Assembly (NCBI GenBank): GCA_018829945.1
Contig: JAHJTI010000063.1
Location: 1-32,631 of the forward strand
Length of the DNA: 32,631 bases
Direction: 5' to 3'
Origin: Pseudomonadota bacterium
GTDB lineage: Bacteria; Desulfobacterota; Desulfobulbia; Desulfobulbales; Desulfurivibrionaceae
The first letter of the stretch is position 1. Each line of letters starts with the position of its first letter. A program made the position numbers and the translations under genes. Under the pieces are notes generated by a model that was not told the origin of the DNA, did not search any database, and saw nothing but the letters and a program-made list of their open reading frames with translations. Shown here piece after piece: positions 26,845-32,631 of the stretch.

Positions 26845-28659
26845 ATGGGTTTTAGAATCAATACCAACATCGACGCAATGACTTCTCACCGGAACATGAT
26901 CGGTACCAGCGGTATGCTGAGCAAGTCGTTGGAGCGTCTTTCATCCGGTCTGCGGATCAACCGTGCGGCGGATGATGCTTCGGGCATGACCATTGCCGAC
27001 TCTCTGCGCGCGCAGGCTTCCGGTCTTGGCCAGGCAATGAAAAACGCCGGCGACGCCATCTCTCTGGTACAGGTTGCAGACGGTGCGCTGGAAGAGTCCA
27101 TCAACATCGTAACCACCATCAGAACCAAGGCGATTCAGGCGGCTTCTGACGCTCAGAACAGTGTTTCCCGGGCAGCTATTCAGGCCGACATCAACAAACT
27201 GTTGGAACAGATGAACCTCATCGCCGACACCACCGCCTTCAACGGCCAGACTCTGTTGAAAGGTTCTTTTATCAATAAATCCTTCCAGGTTGGCGCGTAT
27301 GCCAACCAGACGGTTTCCGTTACCATCGACAACGCTGATGCCAGCCATGTCGGTAGTCTGGCCACTCTGCAAACGGCTGCAGACAGCACGGCCAATACGA
27401 ACCAGAACCAAATTGTACTTGCTGACTTGTCGACCACGGCCAACACCGATGGTTTTGCCCAAATCGCGGCTTCGACCAGCGCGACCACAGGTGTAAAAAT
27501 AAACGGTCTTGATATGGCGAGCTATCTTGGTGCGCAAGGCAGCGCACAGTTGTCCGCCAAAGGCATTGCCGCTGCGATTAACGGTACGGCCGGTACCACC
27601 GGTGTTTCGGCTACCGCCACCACAAGCCAAACGGCTACAGCCGCTGTTGTTGCGGCCACCGTTACTACCGGGGACATCTTAATCAATGGCGTCGATCTTG
27701 GCGCGTTTACCATGCTGGCAAGTGATGCCAATGGTGCCTTGGTTACGGCGATCAACGACAAATACGCCCAGACCGGGGTTACGGCTTCGGTTGATTCCTC
27801 CGGCTTCTTGACCCTGACCGCAGTGGATGGCAGAAACATCCAGGTGACTGGCGTAGATGCCGTCAACATGGGCACCGGTTTTACCGCCCAGGCTACCAAT
27901 GTTGTCGTTACTGCCGGCACCACTGCCGCGGAAAGTGCCACCTCCAGCTTCAAGTTGGATGGCGCGACCATCACTTGGGATGCAAGCTCTACCACCGCCG
28001 CAACAGACAGTGCAGCATTGGTTACTGCGCTGAATGCAGCTAAAGCGGCAGGCACTATCGATGCCGACTATACCTTTACGGACAATGGGGACGGAACAGT
28101 CGATATTGATCGGATCGACGGCTTGGATGTCAACATTTCTACCGCCACCAACTTGTCTGCCGCTCAGACCATTGACGGTGTGGCCGGCAACGTTGCCAAT
28201 AATGTGGTGAAGAACTCTGCCTTCCATGGGCGGGTAACCCTTACATCCGCTGCAACCATCAATGTTACCGGTGATGCGACCACCCTGCAGACTCTTGGTT
28301 TTAATACCAACGGTACTGATACCAGTGCGCAGGCCCAACTCGCCGGCGGTATTATTGATGCAGACGTCACCTCTGCCGCTGCCGCGCAGGTTTCTATCCA
28401 GCGTGCTGACTCGGCTCTTGAGGCTCTGGACAAGATCCGTTCCGGTCTTGGTTCTGCTCAGAATCAGGTTGAGGCAACCTTGCGTAACATTTCCGTAACC
28501 AGGGTTAACATCCAGTCAGCCGAATCGGCCATCCGTGACGTTGACTTCGCCGACGAGAGTTCCAACTTCGCCAGAATGAACATCCTGGTGCAGGCTGGTA
28601 GCTATGCGCTTTCGCAGGCAAACGCAGTACAGCAGAACATCATGACGCTGCTTCGTTAA
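26845..28659 (+). CDS. fliC: Flagellin
   Basis: N-term GFRINTNIDAMTSHRNM...LSSGLRINRAADDASGMTIADSLR; C-term ...AESAIRDVDFADESSNFARMNILVQAGSYALSQANAVQQNIMTLLR. Confidence 0.98.
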   Translation: MGFRINTNIDAMTSHRNMIGTSGMLSKSLERLSSGLRINRAADDASGMTIADSLRAQASGLGQAMKNAGDAISLVQVADGALEESINIVTTIRTKAIQAASDAQNSVSRAAIQADINKLLEQMNLIADTTAFNGQTLLKGSFINKSFQVGAYANQTVSVTIDNADASHVGSLATLQTAADSTANTNQNQIVLADLSTTANTDGFAQIAASTSATTGVKINGLDMASYLGAQGSAQLSAKGIAAAINGTAGTTGVSATATTSQTATAAVVAATVTTGDILINGVDLGAFTMLASDANGALVTAINDKYAQTGVTASVDSSGFLTLTAVDGRNIQVTGVDAVNMGTGFTAQATNVVVTAGTTAAESATSSFKLDGATITWDASSTTAATDSAALVTALNAAKAAGTIDADYTFTDNGDGTVDIDRIDGLDVNISTATNLSAAQTIDGVAGNVANNVVKNSAFHGRVTLTSAATINVTGDATTLQTLGFNTNGTDTSAQAQLAGGIIDADVTSAAAAQVSIQRADSALEALDKIRSGLGSAQNQVEATLRNISVTRVNIQSAESAIRDVDFADESSNFARMNILVQAGSYALSQANAVQQNIMTLLR

Positions 28660-28751
28660 TCCATTAGGCTGATGGGCTGAATACGGTGGGTGATTTACCG
28701 GACTTCAGCCCCAAGGCCTGAGGATGGAGTTGTGGTAAAATGTAAGATGTG

Positions 28752-28788
28752 AGGGGGCGGCGATTTTGGTCGCCAGCCCCCTTTTTTC
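28752..28788 (+). terminator. Rho-independent terminator of flagellin
   Basis: GGGGGCGGCGA-loop-TCGCCAGCCCCC followed by TTTTTT. Confidence 0.93.
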
Positions 28789-28824
28789 CTTCACATGGGT
28801 GAAGAGAGTTTTGTCCAGGTTTTT

Positions 28825-28898
28825 GTGCTTCGACAAGCTCAGCACGAACGGAATTTCAATTTATAATGACTTCTCCGTTCGCCCTGAGCCTGTCGAGG
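28825..28898. repeat. REP-like dispersed palindrome, locus C
   Basis: GTGCTTCGACAAGCTCAGCACGAACGG ... CCGTTCGCCCTGAGCCTGTCGAGG in head-to-head orientation. Confidence 0.9.
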
Positions 28899-28982
28899 GG
28901 CAAGTTTGCGCACCTCGATGGCAAAGAAAAACAAAATTGTAGTTGTGTAACAGACGTAACACCTAACAGAGGCGAGGATAGT

Positions 28983-30350
28983 ATGGCTGGTTCGATTTCC
29001 ACCCTTGGGGCAGGATCCAATGTAGATCTGCAGAGCATTATTGAGCAGCTCAAGGCTGTGGATCAGGTGCAGATCACCAATATGCAGGCTAGACAGATTC
29101 AATACAAGGATCAGCTGGCCGAGTTTGAGACCGTTAACACCAAGTTGTTGGCGGTCAAAAACATAGCCTTGGACCTGTCACTGAATACTACTTTTTCGGC
29201 GCGGCAGATTACCTCGTCGCAGTCGAGTGTTTTGACCGCCACGGTCAGCAGCGGAACCAGCACAGGTATATCGTCGGTTACTGTGGGCCGCCTGGCAAAG
29301 CAGAATTCCTGGCAATCCTCCGGAGTGGCCACGGCCGACACCGTGGTTGGTACCAGTACCGGCAGTTTTGCATATACAGTCGATGGCACGGAGTCCAGCG
29401 TGGCGGTTACCGCCACTACTACCTTGCAGCAACTCAGCGACGCTATCAATAACGATCTTAATAATCCCGGAGTCACCGCCAGTGTTATGGATGATGGCAC
29501 CGGAACAGCTACGGCTTTTCATTTGGTGCTGGTTTCCAAGGAAACCGGCGACGCAAAAGCCGTGACCATCGGCACCAACAATACCAGTCTCACCTTTACC
29601 GAGATTCAGACCGCGGGAACTCTTGACGCCCAGGTGGTTATCAATGGCCTCACGTATACTCGGGCGAGCAATACCATCACCGATATTATTTCCGGGGTTA
29701 CTCTGAATCTGGAAGCGCCCGGAGACTCATCGCTCAATATCTCTACGGACACTGCCGGCATCAAGGGCAAGATCGTCGGTATGATCGAAGCCTACAATGC
29801 GGCGAGAAAAGAGATTGCGGATAATTCGTTATATGATCAGGAGACAGGGGTGGCTGGTTCCCTTTCCGGGATTTCCTCTTTCAGGCGATTGACCAGCCAG
29901 TTGAACCAGACTCTGCTGACCTCTATTAACGGGTTGGGTGGCGCGTACGACAATATGGCGGATATCGGTCTCTCCTTTAACCGGGATGGCACTGTTTCTC
30001 TGGATGAGACGGTTCTTGCGACTGCTCTGGAAAACAATCTGGAGGATGTCCAGCTTCTTCTGGTGGGTGATAGCGCCAATGGAATTGACGGGGTCGCTTC
30101 GTTGTTGAGTGATTTGTTGACTGACATCACCAAAACCACCGGTGGGATAATTGCCAATGAGAAAGATCGGGTTGATCAAACCATCCAGCGGCTGGACGAC
30201 CAGATCGAGAGCATGACCGCCAGATTGAACAGTAAATACGATCTGCTTACGAAACAGTTTGTCCAGCTTGATACATTGCTGAGCAGTTTGCAGAAGCAGG
30301 GGGAATTTTTGACCACCCAAATCGCGAGTTTGACCGCGAGCAATGATTGA
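28983..30350 (+). CDS. fliD: Flagellar filament capping protein FliD
   Basis: STLGAGSNVDLQSIIEQLKAVDQVQITNMQARQIQYKDQLAEFETVNTKLLAVK; C-term coiled coil. The track start at 28866 reads through the REP-like repeat (PFALSLSRG); MAGSISTL at 28983 is the plausible start. Confidence 0.95.
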   Translation: MAGSISTLGAGSNVDLQSIIEQLKAVDQVQITNMQARQIQYKDQLAEFETVNTKLLAVKNIALDLSLNTTFSARQITSSQSSVLTATVSSGTSTGISSVTVGRLAKQNSWQSSGVATADTVVGTSTGSFAYTVDGTESSVAVTATTTLQQLSDAINNDLNNPGVTASVMDDGTGTATAFHLVLVSKETGDAKAVTIGTNNTSLTFTEIQTAGTLDAQVVINGLTYTRASNTITDIISGVTLNLEAPGDSSLNISTDTAGIKGKIVGMIEAYNAARKEIADNSLYDQETGVAGSLSGISSFRRLTSQLNQTLLTSINGLGGAYDNMADIGLSFNRDGTVSLDETVLATALENNLEDVQLLLVGDSANGIDGVASLLSDLLTDITKTTGGIIANEKDRVDQTIQRLDDQIESMTARLNSKYDLLTKQFVQLDTLLSSLQKQGEFLTTQIASLTASND

Positions 30351-30384
30351 TGACATCGAGAATGGATGGGCTGGTTTTGTGTGA

Positions 30385-30487
30385 CACTTCGACAGGCTCA
30401 GGGCGAACGGTACCCACTGCGAAATCATAATAGTTTTCCGTTCATGCTGAGCCCTTCGGCAAGCTCAGGAGAGCCTTGTCGAAACAC
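30385..30487. repeat. REP-like dispersed palindrome, locus D
   Basis: CACTTCGACAGGCTCAGGGCGAACGG ... TTTTCCGTTCATGCTGAGCCCTTCGGCAAGCTCAGGAGAGCCTTGTCGAAACAC. Confidence 0.9.
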
Positions 30488-30561
30488 ATACAACATTTGC
30501 AGAGCCTCAACAGGGTGCGTTTGTAATTTCCGCTCATCGTGAAAACAACCTGGGAAAAAAG

Positions 30562-30996
30562 ATGGCAATGGATGTGACAAGGCAATCGGAAGAAGTGGAG
30601 TTGATGGGTCTGATCGTTGCCCTGTATGAGGAGTTGTCCACGGTGACCGCTGCTTTTTTAGAGGCAATTCAGCAAGGTGCGCCTGATGATGCGGCGCAAG
30701 CACGCTTCTGGGCGGCACGGACAGATCTGGTCGAGAGATTGCGGCCGCTTCTTGCTCAGCAAAAGAGTTGGCGCGACCAAGGCGACGGACGTAAGCAGTC
30801 AGAACAGTCCCTTGCAGTGCAGATACAGAAAATGGAGGGGATTAGCGTGCTCGATGCACAAATCCTTTCGCGGCTTGTCGTTTTGCAGGCCCAGGTCGGC
30901 GATGAACTCAAGTCTCTTAGTCAGGGCAAAAAAGCGCTTGTCGGGTATCGGGTCGGGTTGAAAGGGGCGCCGAGATTTTGTCGGAGAACTGCTTGA
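30562..30996 (+). CDS. Putative FliT/FlgN-like flagellar export chaperone
   Basis: Helical 144 aa protein between fliD and fliS with a C-terminal GKKALVGYR pattern. Call is mainly positional. Confidence 0.5.
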   Translation: MAMDVTRQSEEVELMGLIVALYEELSTVTAAFLEAIQQGAPDDAAQARFWAARTDLVERLRPLLAQQKSWRDQGDGRKQSEQSLAVQIQKMEGISVLDAQILSRLVVLQAQVGDELKSLSQGKKALVGYRVGLKGAPRFCRRTA

Positions 30997-31035
30997 TTTG
31001 TCATTCTTTTAGGGGCAAAGGCATGAATATTTTTT

Positions 31036-31062
31036 TCATGTTTTGTCGAGAGTTGCCGATAT
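31036..31062 (+). promoter_or_regulatory. Candidate sigma-28 promoter upstream of fliS
   Basis: TCATGTTT-N11-GCCGATAT (6/8 and 7/8 to TAAAGTTT-N11-GCCGATAA). Confidence 0.5.
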
Positions 31063-31091
31063 ATAAAGATGACGGGCTCGAAACAAATGAT

Positions 31092-31164
31092 CTTCGGCGG
31101 GCTCAGGGTGAACTTGGATGCTACCTTTTTAGCTGTCGTTCGTGCTGAGTCCCTGTTGAAACAC
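31092..31164. repeat. REP-like dispersed palindrome, locus E (degenerate)
   Basis: CTTCGGCGGGCTCAGGGTGAAC ... GTCGTTCGTGCTGAGTCCCTGTTGAAACAC. Confidence 0.75.
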
Positions 31165-31254
31165 TTTTTTTGATGCAAACCCGAACCTGTATAGGTGCAT
31201 CAAATATGGGCGAGATATCCAGAGAAAAATAGTTTCGTAAAAAGGAGCGCGGAT

Positions 31255-31758
31255 ATGGTCTCGAAGCAAGCAAGCAATGCCTATTTTCAGGCGCAGGCAA
31301 GTGCAAAGATTCATCCTGCCAAACTTGTTCATATGATGTACGAGCGGCTTTTGCTCAACCTCGCCTGTGCCTGTGAAGGGCTTGAGGAGCATGACCTGAA
31401 AAAAAGGGGGGAGAATCTTTCCAAGGCCATTGCCATTATTACGGAGTTGAACTGTTCTTTGCGGGCGGAAGATGAATCCGAACCGGCCCAGTTCCTCCGC
31501 GGCATGTATGAAGCAATGCTGATAGAGCTTGGTAAGATTCCGGTGAGCAAGGATGCTGCGGTGATCCGGCAGGCTCATCGCTATGTGACGCGTTTGAAGG
31601 AAATATGGGAAGAAACGGCCATGAAGGAAAATGGCCTCACTGTTGAGGGAAAAACGGAGAGCGCGCCTGTGATTGTGCATGAAGAGGCACCAGCGGCGTA
31701 TTCGCGCTGTCAGGAAAAGAAGAGCACTGTTTCCGCAAACGTCTGTTTTTTGGTGTGA
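31255..31758 (+). CDS. fliS: Flagellar secretion chaperone FliS
   Basis: ASNAYFQAQASAKIHPAKLVHMMYERLLLNLACA, KAIAIITELNCSL. RBS AAAGGAG at 31240 supports the start at 31255 rather than 31195. Confidence 0.92.
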   Translation: MVSKQASNAYFQAQASAKIHPAKLVHMMYERLLLNLACACEGLEEHDLKKRGENLSKAIAIITELNCSLRAEDESEPAQFLRGMYEAMLIELGKIPVSKDAAVIRQAHRYVTRLKEIWEETAMKENGLTVEGKTESAPVIVHEEAPAAYSRCQEKKSTVSANVCFLV

Positions 31759-31896
31759 ATGCCCATTTTGATGGGGAGTAATAAGAAAATAGGGCTTGGC
31801 CTGTGGATGTGTTAGACTGGGCCTGGCATCTGTTTGATAGAGGGATGTTGTTGTGGCAGGCATGGAAGGATAGTGACGTAAGAAAGGGAGGTTGGT

Positions 31897-32292
31897 ATGG
31901 ACGTTAACAATATTGCTGGTGAGAGCAAGAGTTTTGGCAGTATGCCGGTTGCTCCGGCCATTGTGCGTCAGGACAAGCAGAAAGTGGCGGTGACGCCGGT
32001 TGCTTCGAGCACCGGGGCTGAAGGCAGCGCGCTTGACAAAAAGGCTTTGTCGCGGGAAGGAAAACTGTCCCAGGAGCAGGCGGTAAAGTATGTCCAGGAA
32101 GTTCAGGCACGCTTTGACAAAATGGGTACGAATCTTCAGTTTTCCATCGATAATAGCTCGGAAGACGTTGTCGTGAGAATCACCGACAAGAAGAGCGGCG
32201 AGTTGATCAGGCAGTTTCCTTCAGAGGAAATATTGCAGCTGCGCAACAAGCTGAACGATCTCGTTGGAATGCTGTTCGACGGAAAGGCGTAA
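31897..32292 (+). CDS. flaG: FlaG-family flagellar protein
   Basis: LQFSIDNSSEDVVVRITDKKSGELIRQFPSEEILQLRNKL. Confidence 0.93.
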   Translation: MDVNNIAGESKSFGSMPVAPAIVRQDKQKVAVTPVASSTGAEGSALDKKALSREGKLSQEQAVKYVQEVQARFDKMGTNLQFSIDNSSEDVVVRITDKKSGELIRQFPSEEILQLRNKLNDLVGMLFDGKA

Positions 32293-32375
32293 GCTTTCCC
32301 CTCCGTCAGTTCATGTCCTGAATTGCTGTTGGCGTTCTGGAAAAAACCAGGATGTTGATGGTTGTCGCTGTACTT

Positions 32376-32398
32376 GCGCCTTCGGCGCCTCTTTTTTT
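32376..32398 (+). terminator. Rho-independent terminator after flaG
   Basis: GCGCC-TTC-GGCGC hairpin followed by CTCTTTTTTT. Confidence 0.75.
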
Positions 32399-32518
32399 GA
32401 TCTTGCTATTTTCCTCCTTGAAAAATAATTGTGATAAATAGAAAATCCCCCTAACCGGGGATTTCTGTTGTTGCCCGGCCATGGGACGCGGCCTTTTTTT
32501 TCGAGAAAGACTTTTTGC

Positions 32519-32547
32519 TTGACAATTATTTGGGCCTCTCGTATACC
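32519..32547 (+). promoter_or_regulatory. Sigma-70-like promoter for a gene beyond the window
   Basis: TTGACA-N17-TATACC, with AAAGGAG near the window end (about 32620). Confidence 0.5.
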
Positions 32548-32631
32548 TGATCGTCAAACTGAATTTGTGTTCATTGTGCAATTGTGCATTTTTTACAATA
32601 TTTTCTTTATCATTATACAAAGGAGACTTGA

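Noticed and set aside
26941-28338. Several long minus-strand ORFs opposite fliC
   Set aside because: Shadow ORFs of the Ala/Thr-rich repetitive flagellin coding sequence.
26845-28659. Diversity-generating retroelement acting on flagellin
   Set aside because: No reverse transcriptase ORF, and no template/variable repeat pair was seen.
28866-28982. N-terminal extension of FliD in the ORF track
   Set aside because: The extension translates the REP-like repeat (PFALSLSRG) and is not FliD-like; the 28983 start gives the expected N-terminus.
26256-31164. CRISPR array
   Set aside because: The repeats are dispersed, inverted and irregularly spaced over kilobases, without regular spacers; no cas genes.
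31825-31840. Sigma-54-like TGGCATCTGTTTGAT upstream of flaG
   Set aside because: The -12 element lacks the invariant GC, with no supporting enhancer context.

Overview
This 32.6-kb window looks like a flagellar/chemotaxis neighbourhood, probably from a Desulfobulbaceae-like deltaproteobacterium (taxonomy is an inference). It has four blocks. (1) A plus-strand chemotaxis operon: cheA (5'-truncated), cheW, cheR, cheD, HDOD, cheY, cheX-like, cheB. (2) Housekeeping genes: MGMT/ogt, a D-Ala-D-Ala carboxypeptidase, a 5-FCL-like protein, and tatC, which is split by a -1 frame change at a T9 run. (3) A sulfation pair (cysC plus a sulfotransferase) that converges on a tightly overlapping minus-strand operon: TPR-GT41 transferase, DegT aminotransferase, WbqC-like, a previously uncalled 53-aa small ORF, a pre-ATP-grasp-like/methyltransferase fusion, ACP, SDR, NRPS-type adenylation protein, NeuD-like acyltransferase, GNAT, methyltransferase, GH43-like beta-propeller, methyltransferase. 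(4) A plus-strand filament locus: fliC, fliD, FliT-like, fliS, flaG. It has a near-consensus sigma-28 promoter, intrinsic terminators, and a family of dispersed REP-like palindromes in its intergenic gaps. The strongest candidate for a new system is the minus-strand operon. It looks like a flagellin glycosylation island that may make an (amino)acylated, methylated and possibly sulfated glycan, with the acyl group activated on a dedicated carrier protein. All family calls come from reading motifs; no database search was run.
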